Shown here piece after piece: positions 37,030-44,943 of a stretch of 64,000 nucleotides of DNA; the stretch's first letter is position 1; every line of letters starts with the position of its first letter. The stretch covers positions 2,542,001 to 2,606,000 of the forward strand of contig NZ_CP033019.1 in NCBI RefSeq assembly GCF_003667705.1. Direction: 5' to 3'. The translations under genes were made by a program, and so were the position numbers. Under the pieces are notes generated by a model. It did not search any database and had not been told where the DNA came from. It saw nothing but the letters and a program-made list of their open reading frames with translations. The DNA comes from Janthinobacterium agaricidamnosum. GTDB lineage: Bacteria > Pseudomonadota > Gammaproteobacteria > Burkholderiales > Burkholderiaceae_D.

Positions 37030-38271
37030 ATGACCGATTCCAGCCTTCCTCCCTTTCACATCGCCGTCATCGGCGGCGGCCCCGCCGGCCTGATGGCCGC
37101 CCAGGCGGCCAGCGACCAGGGGGCGAGGGTGGAGTTGTTCGACGCCATGCCGTCCGTCGGCCGCAAATTCCTGCTGGCGGGGCGGGGCGGCATGAACATC
37201 ACGCATGCGGAAGGCTACCAGGCCTTCGTCTCCCGCTACGCCCGGCAGGCGCACCGCGTGAAACCGGCGCTGGACCAGTTCGGCCCGCAAAAGGTGCGCG
37301 ACTGGGTGCACGGCCTGGGCGTCGAGACCTTTGTCGGCTCGTCGAACCGCGTCTTCCCCACGGACATGAAGGCGGCGCCCCTGCTGCGCGCCTGGCTGCA
37401 CCGCCTGCGCGAAGCGGGCGTGCAGTTTCACATGCGCCACCGCTGGACGGGCTGGCGCGACGGCCAGCTGGTCTTTGCCACGCCGGACGGCGAACGCCTG
37501 TGCGCCTTCGACGCCGTGATCCTCGCGCTGGGCGGCGGCAGCTGGGCGCGGCTTGGTTCGGACGGCGCCTGGGTGCCGCTGCTGCAAGGGCAGGGCGTGG
37601 CCGTGGAAGCGCTGGCGCCGGCCAATTGCGGCTTCGACGTGGACTGGAGCGAACATTTCAGCAGCCGCCATGCGGGCGAACCGCTGGCGACCGTGGCCAT
37701 CACGGCGCATGACATCGACGGCTTGATCATCAAGCGCCAGGGGCAGTTCGTCATCACGGCGGGCGGCGTCGAAGGCAGCCTGATTTATGCGCTGTCGGCC
37801 GCGCTGCGCGAGCAGATCGCACGCGACGGCCACGCCACCATCTGGCTCGACCTGGCGCCCGACCACACGCATGAACGCGTGTTCGAGGAAGTGACGCGCC
37901 CGCGCGGCGCCCGTTCCATGTCCAGCCACCTGAATAGCCGGCTGGGCATCAAGGGCGTGAAATCGGGCTTGCTGCGCGAATGCCTGAGCGCGGCCGACTT
38001 TGCCGACGAGGCCAGGCTGGCGGCCGCCATCAAGCTGCTGCCTGTCACGCTCAAGCGTGCGCGCCCCATCGATGAAGCGATCAGCAGCGCCGGCGGCGTG
38101 GACTTCGAGGGCATCGACGGCAGCATGCTGCGCGCCATGCCAGGCGTCTTCGTGGCGGGGGAAATGCTGGACTGGGAAGCGCCGACGGGCGGCTACCTGC
38201 TGACGGCCTGCCTGGCGCAAGGCAAGGCGGCCGGCGAGCAGGCCGTGGCGTGGCTGGAAAAGAATTGCTGA
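37030..38271 (+). CDS. HI0933/BaiN-type flavoprotein (TIGR03862-like)
   Basis: A 413-residue FAD-dependent oxidoreductase: N-terminal dinucleotide-binding motif VIGGGPAGLMAAQAA (residues 10-24), the family block GRKFLLAGRGGMNITHAE near 48-65, an inserted domain, and the C-terminal GVFVAGEMLDWEAPTGGYLL that binds the flavin. It belongs to the HI0933 family; some relatives reduce bile-acid intermediates (BaiN), but most have no known substrate. ATG at 37030; monocistronic. Confidence 0.9.
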   Translation: MTDSSLPPFHIAVIGGGPAGLMAAQAASDQGARVELFDAMPSVGRKFLLAGRGGMNITHAEGYQAFVSRYARQAHRVKPALDQFGPQKVRDWVHGLGVETFVGSSNRVFPTDMKAAPLLRAWLHRLREAGVQFHMRHRWTGWRDGQLVFATPDGERLCAFDAVILALGGGSWARLGSDGAWVPLLQGQGVAVEALAPANCGFDVDWSEHFSSRHAGEPLATVAITAHDIDGLIIKRQGQFVITAGGVEGSLIYALSAALREQIARDGHATIWLDLAPDHTHERVFEEVTRPRGARSMSSHLNSRLGIKGVKSGLLRECLSAADFADEARLAAAIKLLPVTLKRARPIDEAISSAGGVDFEGIDGSMLRAMPGVFVAGEMLDWEAPTGGYLLTACLAQGKAAGEQAVAWLEKNC

Positions 38272-38293
38272 AAAAGAAATGCTTCAACGCCAC

Positions 38294-38427
38294 GACGCAG
38301 CTCACAATCGTAGCGAGCGGCCCCGAGTTGTGGCTGAGAAGCGCAGCTGTACTCTGGTACGGGGCCGCCGAGGCAGCGAGCATCGCCAGCCGCAAATCGC
38401 GCCGCGCAGTAGATTGTGAACTGCGTC
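38294..38427. repeat. 134-bp folded intergenic element
   Basis: Outer arms 38294-38309 and 38412-38427 are inverted copies of 16 bases with one mismatch (GACGCAG... / ...CTGCGTC). Within them GCGGCCCCG and CGGGGCCGC form a second perfect 9-base stem around 38317-38370. It lies between converging genes. It looks like a dispersed structured repeat or a structured RNA rather than a simple terminator, having no T tract. Confidence 0.65.
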
Positions 38428-38431
38428 ATCA

Positions 38432-39238
38432 TTAATGCCAGATGATGTCGCCTGACCCGCTTTTCTGGGTCTCGCGCTGGCGCGGATTACCGTGGACGTG
38501 GATGTCGCCGCTGCCGCGCAGGGTCAGGTTGGCGGCGTCGCGCACGAAGACGGTGCTCTGGCCCGAGCCTTGGAGACTGACGCTGGCCTTGTCGGCCGCC
38601 AGGTGTTCGGCATCGATGTCGCCTGAGCCGCTCAGGTCGGCACGCAGGAATTTCGTGTTGCCGCTGGCGGCGATGCGCCCGGAACCGACCATTTCCAGCA
38701 CGACGCTGTCGCTGTTGCCGGCATTGATATCGAGATCGCCACTGCCGTTGACGGTCGCTTGCACCTGCTTGTAGCGGCCCGTGAAGCTGACGTCGCCTGA
38801 ACCCATAAGTTCCAGGATGAAACTGTCGCCGGAAAATCCCGTGATCCTGCTGTCGCCATTGCCGTGCACTTCCAGTCGCACGAGACTTGGCAGCACCAGT
38901 TCCACCTGCAGCGGCTGGCGATGGTGGAACAGCATGCCTTTCGGGCCGATATGCAGGGTCGTGCCGTCGGCCGTCGTGTCGACGTTCGACAGCAGGCGTT
39001 GTTCGCCGCTCACTTTCAGCGATGGCGTGGCGCCGCGGCGCAGCACCAGGTCGATGGGACCGGCCAGATCGATGCTGTTGATAGTGGCGGAAATCGGGCG
39101 CGTGTCGCTGCGCACGGCGCGGCCGGCAGCGCTGCTGGGATTGCTGATCCCCTTGGCGCGCAGCGCCGCATACGACATGGCGATCAGGACCATGGCCAGC
39201 AAGAGCATGGACAGGCCGACTTTGAGCAAGCGTTTCAT
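38432..39238 (-). CDS. DUF2807 (GIN domain) exported protein
   Basis: A 268-residue protein with an N-terminal membrane anchor or signal (LLKVGLSMLLLAMVLIAMSYAAL) and a DUF2807 beta-helix (about 60-265). Repeated GSGD/GNGD turns (HGNGDSRI, MGSGDVSF, NGSGDLDI, LSGSGDIDA, RGSGDIHV, KSGSGDIIW) mark the coils. The fold resembles autotransporter heads, but no translocator is present. The ATG at 39238 is used; it follows the DUF1700 gene by 10 bases, so they form one unit, a pairing often seen with envelope-stress or PadR-controlled genes. Function unknown. Confidence 0.9.
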   Translation of the reverse strand: MKRLLKVGLSMLLLAMVLIAMSYAALRAKGISNPSSAAGRAVRSDTRPISATINSIDLAGPIDLVLRRGATPSLKVSGEQRLLSNVDTTADGTTLHIGPKGMLFHHRQPLQVELVLPSLVRLEVHGNGDSRITGFSGDSFILELMGSGDVSFTGRYKQVQATVNGSGDLDINAGNSDSVVLEMVGSGRIAASGNTKFLRADLSGSGDIDAEHLAADKASVSLQGSGQSTVFVRDAANLTLRGSGDIHVHGNPRQRETQKSGSGDIIWH

Positions 39239-39248
39239 GGCAGCCTTT

Positions 39249-40040
39249 CTAGTGACCTTTGAGCAGGGAGACATTCATGGCGATATAGCGCTTGATACCG
39301 ATCAAGGTATAGCGCGTGACCACCAGACTGAGCAGGAATATGGCGATGCCGCCGAGCAGCATGCCCACGCCGAAGACGGTTTGTGTGGTGCGCGCATCGC
39401 GGTCCATGTCGGTGGAGATGCGGATGCCGCCCCCGGCCAGCGCTTCGGCCCGCTCCATCATGCGCGACGAAGCGCCGGGCGCCTCCGCTTCAGCCGGTTC
39501 ACGCTGCAAGGGGCCGGGCACATGGTCGATTTCGATGCCCTTGTCGCCGATGGTGATGCGCGTTTCGCGCCGTTCGTCGCCTTCGCCGCCCTCGTCGTCA
39601 TGAATGAAGACGTGGCGCAGCGGCCCCTCGAGCACCAGTTCGTTGGCGCCGGACAAGCCGCTGGCCGTGATGGCGATGCCGGCCAGGTAAAAGCTCAGGC
39701 CGACCGCATACAGGGCGGCCAGCAGCGCCGCGTACACGGCGGCGGGCACGACCATGAACAGGTTGAAGATGGCCAGGCCCACCAGCGAGACGAGCAGGCG
39801 CAGCAGGTTGACGGGGGTTTTCTTTTGCTCGAACGCCTGGCGGTGGGTGCTGCTGCGCAAGGTGAGGGCGATCTTTTTCGGGTCGCCCAGGTCGTCGGCG
39901 ATTTCGTGCTCGCTGCGGCCGGCCGCCGCGCCTTCGATGAAGGTCTGTTCGTAATAATCGAGGGTCTTGGCCACCAGGTCCGGCGGCAAGCCTGCCAGCG
40001 CGCGCCGCAGTGCCTCGAGATAGTCTTGCTTGTTCATCAT
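39249..40040 (-). CDS. DUF1700 (HAAS) domain membrane protein
   Basis: A 263-residue inner-membrane protein. The N-terminal HAAS/DUF1700 helical domain (about 1-70, MNKQDYLEALRRALAGLPPDLVAKTLDYYEQTF) is followed by two to three transmembrane helices (about 79-125), a soluble stretch, and a final helix near 225-245. DUF1700 proteins are commonly encoded after a PadR repressor and act as membrane partners or anti-sigma-like regulators; no padR is visible upstream here. Two adjacent ATG codons (40040 and 40037) are possible starts. Co-transcribed with the DUF2807 gene. Confidence 0.87.
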   Translation of the reverse strand: MMNKQDYLEALRRALAGLPPDLVAKTLDYYEQTFIEGAAAGRSEHEIADDLGDPKKIALTLRSSTHRQAFEQKKTPVNLLRLLVSLVGLAIFNLFMVVPAAVYAALLAALYAVGLSFYLAGIAITASGLSGANELVLEGPLRHVFIHDDEGGEGDERRETRITIGDKGIEIDHVPGPLQREPAEAEAPGASSRMMERAEALAGGGIRISTDMDRDARTTQTVFGVGMLLGGIAIFLLSLVVTRYTLIGIKRYIAMNVSLLKGH

Positions 40041-40068
40041 ATTCTTCCTGTTACTCCGCTTCGCCGCC

Positions 40069-40224
40069 TCAGCCCACCGCCGGCAGCAGCATGCTTGCCT
40101 GGCTCAGCAGCAATGGCGTTTGTGGCACTTGCTGTCCGTGAATGACGATGACGGTGGCGAGCAGCACACAAGCGAGCAGCGCCACGGCTTTCAAGCTGTT
40201 TTTCAAGTGCAAGGTGGTGTGCAT
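40069..40224 (-). CDS. Possible small membrane protein, 51 aa
   Basis: MHTTLHLKNSLKAVALLACVLLATVIVIHG then a short polar tail. It has one strong hydrophobic helix (about 12-28) after a positively charged end, typical of small membrane proteins or a signal anchor. A GGA site lies upstream of the ATG. It precedes the DUF1700 gene by 28 bases on the same strand and could be the first gene of that unit. Coding status rests on these features only. Confidence 0.5.
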   Translation of the reverse strand: MHTTLHLKNSLKAVALLACVLLATVIVIHGQQVPQTPLLLSQASMLLPAVG

Positions 40225-40348
40225 GGTATTTTCCGTGGCATGGCCGTTGTCGATGATCAGACTGTACCCAAGCGCACGCGAGCGCACCAGCACGGTGCGA
40301 CAGAATGCAATTTCGCGGGGGCGAGCGACACCAGGGCGGGATGCACCG

Positions 40349-41734
40349 TCAAGTCTGTTTTGCCGCCTTGCCCGTGTTCGCCATCCTGGCCGCCGCCACG
40401 CCGCTGCGCACGGCCGCTTCGATGGTGGCCGGATAGTCCTGCGTCCGGTCGTCATTGGCCGTGTAGTCGCCTGCCAGCAGCAGGCCCGGCATGCCGCTGG
40501 CATTGCCGGGGCGCGCCAGGTCCGGCGTGCAGGCAAAGGTGGCGCGCTTTTCCGTGATCAGCTGGCTCCAGGCCGGTTGCGCCAGTTCCGGGCGCTGCAG
40601 CACTTGCGCCAGCTGCGCGGCGATCGCCTGCGCCAGCGGACCATGGCCTTGCTCGGCGGCAGGGCCGGACGCGCTGATGACGACGGCCAGCAAGCCCGCC
40701 TGATTCGCGTCGAGCTGGCCCCGGTCGAAGACGAACTGCCCCCAGTGCTGTTGCTCTGGCGCATCGACGAGAGCGTAAAACGGCAAGTCCAGGCGCACCG
40801 ACGCGTCGTATTGCAGGTAGCAGGTGCTGATGGCTTCCGGCGTGAAGGCCTGCATTTTGGTAATAACGTCATCGAGGCGCGCGTCCTGCACGCCTTGCAG
40901 CAGACTGGCCGCTTGCACGGATGAGGTGGCGACGATGACGCCGTCATAGTGTTCGCCATCATCGACGCCATCATCGAGTCGCCAGCGGCCATCGGGCAAG
41001 GCGTGCAAGGCGGCCACCTTGGCGCCCGTGCGCACTGCGCCGCCATGTTGTTCCACATAGCGGGCGGCCGCGTCGGGCAACAGGGTGGAGAGGTCCGCCT
41101 TCGGGATCAGCATGTCGGACGCGCGGCGGCGCGATGCCCCCAGGCTGTCGCGCAGCACGTTGATGAAGACGCGGGCCGATGCGCGCTCGGGCGGCGTGTT
41201 CAGCGCGGCCAGGCACAGCGGATGCCACATCAGGCGGTTCAAGGTGTCCGTCTGATCGAAGCGCTGCAGCAATTCGGTTACCGTGCAATCGTTGTACAGC
41301 TGCCAGCCCATCCACCGCATGGCGGTGGAAAAGCGCATCAGGGCCAGTTTGTCGGCGCGTTGTAAGCCTTTGGCGCGCAGCAATGCCCACGCCAGGTGCA
41401 GCGGCGCCGGCAGGCGCGGCGCGAGAAAATCCATGCCTTTGGTGCCGGGCGGATAGCGCATCTGCAGGGGCAGGGTGAGGATCAGCTCGGCAGGGTCTTG
41501 CCCTGCGAGCTTGATCAGGCGCAAGGTTTCCGTGTACGCGCCCAGCAGGATGTGCTGGCCGTTGTCGAGCACCGTCTTTTCCCGTTCGACCCGGCGCGCG
41601 CGCCCGCCCAGGGTGCGCGCCGCCTCGTAGACGGTCACGGCATGGCCGGCGCGCGCCAGTTCCATGGCTGCCGCACAGCCGGCCCAGCCGGCGCCGATGA
41701 CGGCGTAGCGTTGCTTCACGCTACTGTCAGCCAC
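40349..41734 (-). CDS. hpnE: Hydroxysqualene dehydroxylase HpnE
   Basis: A 461-residue FAD-dependent amine-oxidase-fold enzyme that reduces hydroxysqualene to squalene, the last step of the HpnCDE route. The N-terminal FAD motif is YAVIGAGWAGCAAAMELARAGHAVTVYE, and the C-terminal GLLLAGDYT...PATIEAAVRSGVAAA closes the flavin site. It overlaps hpnD by 8 bases and is third in hpnC-hpnD-hpnE. The squalene made is presumably for hopanoids, but squalene-hopene cyclase is not in the window. Confidence 0.94.
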   Translation of the reverse strand: MADSSVKQRYAVIGAGWAGCAAAMELARAGHAVTVYEAARTLGGRARRVEREKTVLDNGQHILLGAYTETLRLIKLAGQDPAELILTLPLQMRYPPGTKGMDFLAPRLPAPLHLAWALLRAKGLQRADKLALMRFSTAMRWMGWQLYNDCTVTELLQRFDQTDTLNRLMWHPLCLAALNTPPERASARVFINVLRDSLGASRRRASDMLIPKADLSTLLPDAAARYVEQHGGAVRTGAKVAALHALPDGRWRLDDGVDDGEHYDGVIVATSSVQAASLLQGVQDARLDDVITKMQAFTPEAISTCYLQYDASVRLDLPFYALVDAPEQQHWGQFVFDRGQLDANQAGLLAVVISASGPAAEQGHGPLAQAIAAQLAQVLQRPELAQPAWSQLITEKRATFACTPDLARPGNASGMPGLLLAGDYTANDDRTQDYPATIEAAVRSGVAAARMANTGKAAKQT

Positions 41735-42566
41735 GAACCCAGGTCTTCCAGGCCAGCCACAGTTTGCGGATCGGCGTGAGCGAGATGCGCTGGTTCAGCA
41801 CGTGATAGCCGTCGCGCTCGACTTCGTTGAGCAGGGTGCGGTAGATGGCGGCCATGATCAGGCCCGGGCGCTGGGCGCGGCGGTCCTCCGCCGGCAGCAG
41901 GGCGAACGCTTCGTCGTAGGCTTTTTGCGCGCGCGCCACCTGGAAGCGCATGAGGTTTTCAAAGTTTTCGCTGTGGCGCGCGTTCAGCAAATCGGCCGCC
42001 GTCACATTGAATTGCTGCAATTCGCTGATCGGCAGGTAGATGCGCCCCTTGCGCGCATCCTCGCCCACGTCACGGATGATGTTGGTCAGCTGGAAGGCAT
42101 GGCCCAGCTTTTCCGCGTACAGCAGGGTTTCCGGGCGGGTCGCGCCGAAGATGCTGGCCGACAAGATACCGACCACGCTGGCCACGTGCCAGCAATAGCG
42201 GCTCATGGCCTGGTAATCGAGGTAGCGGGTCTGATTCAAGTCCATTTCCATGCCGTCGATGATGGCCTGCAAATGCTTTTCTTCCAGCTTATACATGTCC
42301 AGGTGCGGCTGCAGCGCGCGCATCACGGGATGTGTGGGGTTGCCCTCGTACATGGCCTTGACTTCCTTGCGCCACCAGACCAGCTTGGTGCGTGCCACGG
42401 CTTCGTCCGTGCATTCATCGACCGTATCGTCGACTTCGCGGCAGAAGGCGTACAGGGCCGTGATGGCCTTGCGGCGCTCGGCCGGCAGGAACAGGAAGCT
42501 GTAGTAGAAGCTGGAGCCGCTCTGGGCGGCCTTTTGTTGGCAGTATTCGTCGGGAGACATAGTCAA
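41727..42566 (-). CDS. hpnD: Presqualene diphosphate synthase HpnD
   Basis: A 279-residue trans-isoprenyl synthase of the squalene/phytoene synthase fold. It condenses two farnesyl diphosphates to presqualene diphosphate. The two acid motifs are FCREVDDTVDE near residue 43 and NIIRDVGEDARKGRIYLP near 165. Length and order between hpnC and hpnE fit. It starts 40 bases after the hpnC stop. Confidence 0.95.
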   Translation of the reverse strand: MTMSPDEYCQQKAAQSGSSFYYSFLFLPAERRKAITALYAFCREVDDTVDECTDEAVARTKLVWWRKEVKAMYEGNPTHPVMRALQPHLDMYKLEEKHLQAIIDGMEMDLNQTRYLDYQAMSRYCWHVASVVGILSASIFGATRPETLLYAEKLGHAFQLTNIIRDVGEDARKGRIYLPISELQQFNVTAADLLNARHSENFENLMRFQVARAQKAYDEAFALLPAEDRRAQRPGLIMAAIYRTLLNEVERDGYHVLNQRISLTPIRKLWLAWKTWVRG

Positions 42567-42606
42567 AAGAGCAAGGGTTGCAGATCGAAGCCGCTATTCT
42601 ATCGTC

Positions 42607-43488
42607 TTACAGAGTGGGCGACGGGGGAAAAGCCGTTTTTACTTGTGTCTCTTGATGCAGGCTTTTGCGCGACATGCGCAGGGCGCGCCAGAAAATGATC
42701 AGCCAGTCGCGTTTCTCCAGCTTGGGACGGCGTCGGAACACGTCGTAATTGACGGCTTCGATGCATTCGAGAATGCGCAAGCCCCCTTGCACCACCAGGC
42801 GCAGTTCCCAGCCGATGCGTCCGCGCAAGCGCAGGGCCAGCGGCGCGCCGGACAGCATCAGCGCGCGCGCGCGGGCCACTTCGAAGCGCATCAGGGCACT
42901 CCACTTGCCGTGCGCCTCGGGCCGCTCGAAGGCGGCGGCGGAGACGGCAAAGCGGCTCAAGTCTTCCATCGGCAGGTAGATGCGCTCTTTTTGCTGGTCG
43001 ATGGCGACGTCTTGCAAGAAATTAATTAGTTGTAAAGCTGAACATATGGCATCGGAATCGCGTACATTCTGTTCATCGGCCGCACCGTACAGGTGCAGCA
43101 TCAGCAGCCCCACGGGGTTGGCGGAGCGGGCGCAGTAATCGAGCACGTCATCGTAGCTGGCGTAGCGCGTCGTTTCCACATCCTGCTTGAAGGCGGACAA
43201 TAAATCGTGGAACGGCTTGAGCGGCAGCTGGAACTTGGCGATGACGGCGGCCAGACGTTCGAACATGGCGGCGTTCTCGCCGGCATGGCCTTCCTGGCGG
43301 GCGATGCGGCCCAGCGCCTCTTCGTAGGCGTGTAGAAAGGCCAGGCGTTCGGCCGGTGTGGCGTCGCCTTCGTCGGCCAGGTCGTCGGCACTGCGGGCGA
43401 AGGCATAGATGGCTTCGACGGCGGGCACCAGGCGGCGCGGCAGTAAAAATGATGCAACAGGAAAATTTTCGTAATGGTCTACAGGCAT
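42607..43488 (-). CDS. hpnC: Hydroxysqualene synthase HpnC
   Basis: A 293-residue squalene-synthase-fold enzyme that converts presqualene diphosphate to hydroxysqualene. Motifs: AIYAFARSADDLADEGD near the N-terminus, and LINFLQDVAIDQQKERIYLP near 155. I use the ATG at 43488 (GAGAAG 8 bases upstream) rather than the GTG two codons earlier. It is first of the hpnCDE unit, divergent from the RND efflux genes across about 290 bases. Confidence 0.94.
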   Translation of the reverse strand: MPVDHYENFPVASFLLPRRLVPAVEAIYAFARSADDLADEGDATPAERLAFLHAYEEALGRIARQEGHAGENAAMFERLAAVIAKFQLPLKPFHDLLSAFKQDVETTRYASYDDVLDYCARSANPVGLLMLHLYGAADEQNVRDSDAICSALQLINFLQDVAIDQQKERIYLPMEDLSRFAVSAAAFERPEAHGKWSALMRFEVARARALMLSGAPLALRLRGRIGWELRLVVQGGLRILECIEAVNYDVFRRRPKLEKRDWLIIFWRALRMSRKSLHQETQVKTAFPPSPTL

Positions 43489-43779
43489 GAACACACTTCT
43501 CTAGTCTTGCGTTTGTCCGGCACTCCCGCAAACGCTGGAATGTGGTCGGACGTTGTACGTCTCAAGATTAATGACGCAAAAGTCACTAAAAACTTTTACG
43601 CACGATTATAATTAATAACCAGAAAGTCATTAGCGGAAAATCGTCCTCCGCTACGACCAAACTGATATTGTCACAAATTTAAGGATATCGCGTGCGAAAA
43701 AGTTTGGCTTGGCCCAAAGGACAGGCAAAAAGTTTCTCCGCATAAAAATATTGCAGCCCGCATAGTAAAGGAAAATACC
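43489..43779. promoter_or_regulatory. Divergent spacer between hpnC and the RND genes
   Basis: 291 AT-rich bases. TATAAT at 43607-43612 is a plus-strand -10 candidate. Flanking it are TAATGAC (43569-43575), GTCACTA (43582-43588) and GTCATTA (43626-43632), related half-sites in both orientations that could bind a regulator of either unit. Confidence 0.4.
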
Positions 43780-44943
43780 TTGTTTGCCCTGAAAACCCTG
43801 CGCCGCGAGACCGGCGCATCCGCACTTCCTGCCTTGCGGCTGATTGCCGCCGCGGCCCTTGCGACTACCCTGGCGGCCTGTTCCAAGCCTGCCGTCAAAG
43901 TGGAAGACGTGCGTCCCGTCCGTGCCATCGTGTTGTCTAGTAGCAATGTTGACGTGAGTGCCGAGCTGTCGGGCGAAGTCGTGCCCCGCGTCGTATCGCA
44001 GCTGGGTTTCCGCGTGGGCGGCAAGATCGTCGCGCGCAAGGTCGACGTGGGCGCCAGCGTGAAGAAGGGGCAAGTGCTGATGCAGCTCGACCCCGCCGAC
44101 TTGCAGCTGTCGCAGGCGCAGGCGAAGGCCTCGCTGGTGAGCGCGGAAACGAACCGCGACCTGGCGCGCGCGGAATTGAAGCGCTACCAGGACTTGCGCG
44201 AGAAAAATTTCGTCAGCCAGGCCGTGCTCGATGGCAAGGACGCCACCTACAAGGCGGCGCAGGCAAACGTGGAAGCGGCGCAAGCCCTGTACCGGGGCCA
44301 GGCGAACCAGTCCGGTTATGCCAGCCTGCTGGCCGATGCGGACGGCGTCGTCACGCGCATCGATGCGGAAGTAGGGCAGTTGGTGGCGCCTGGCGCGCCC
44401 GTCGTGGTGGTGGCCAAGAGCGGCGAGAAGGAAGTGGTGATCGGCATTCCTGAAGACAAGGTGGAAACCTTGCGCAGTGTCAAGGATGTGGTCGTGCGTC
44501 TGTGGGCCGACCCGAAGCAGGCGCTGCCGGGCAAGATCCGCGAAGTGTCGCCCGTGGCCGATGCGGCCACGCGCACCTATACTGCCAAGGTCAGCATCCC
44601 GGACGCGCCGCAAGTGCGCCTGGGCATGACGGCCGTGGTGCAGTTCGCTTCGCAGACGGCCACGCCGCAGATCAAGGTGCCGCTGACGGCCCTGTTCAAT
44701 GAAAAGTCGCAAAGCTCCGTCTGGGTGGTGGAAAACGGCGCCGTGAAGCTCGTGCCGGTGACGGTGGGCGGCGTGGCGGGCAATGAGTTGCTGCTGGCCT
44801 CGGGCGTGAAAGCGGGGCAGACGGTGGTCACGGCCGGCGTCAACCTGCTCAAGCCTGGCCAGAAAGTGACCATCCTCGGCGCCGAACTGGCCAGCAAGCC
44901 GGATGTCGCCGCTGCCGCCGTCAGCGTGGGTGCGGCCAAATGA
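43780..44943 (+). CDS. RND efflux periplasmic adaptor lipoprotein
   Basis: A 387-residue membrane-fusion protein. A lipoprotein signal ends LATTLAACSK (lipobox Cys at residue 34). It then has the usual barrel-sandwich (lipoyl) halves, RVGGKIVARKVDVGASVKKGQVLMQLDP and DADGVVTRIDAEVGQLVAPG, around a coiled-coil hairpin (about 105-175), then a beta-barrel. It starts with TTG at 43780, justified by a strong AAAGGAA site 6 bases upstream and the correct signal peptide. It shares ATGA with the pump gene. It joins the inner-membrane pump to an outer-membrane channel not encoded here. Confidence 0.92.
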   Translation: MFALKTLRRETGASALPALRLIAAAALATTLAACSKPAVKVEDVRPVRAIVLSSSNVDVSAELSGEVVPRVVSQLGFRVGGKIVARKVDVGASVKKGQVLMQLDPADLQLSQAQAKASLVSAETNRDLARAELKRYQDLREKNFVSQAVLDGKDATYKAAQANVEAAQALYRGQANQSGYASLLADADGVVTRIDAEVGQLVAPGAPVVVVAKSGEKEVVIGIPEDKVETLRSVKDVVVRLWADPKQALPGKIREVSPVADAATRTYTAKVSIPDAPQVRLGMTAVVQFASQTATPQIKVPLTALFNEKSQSSVWVVENGAVKLVPVTVGGVAGNELLLASGVKAGQTVVTAGVNLLKPGQKVTILGAELASKPDVAAAAVSVGAAK

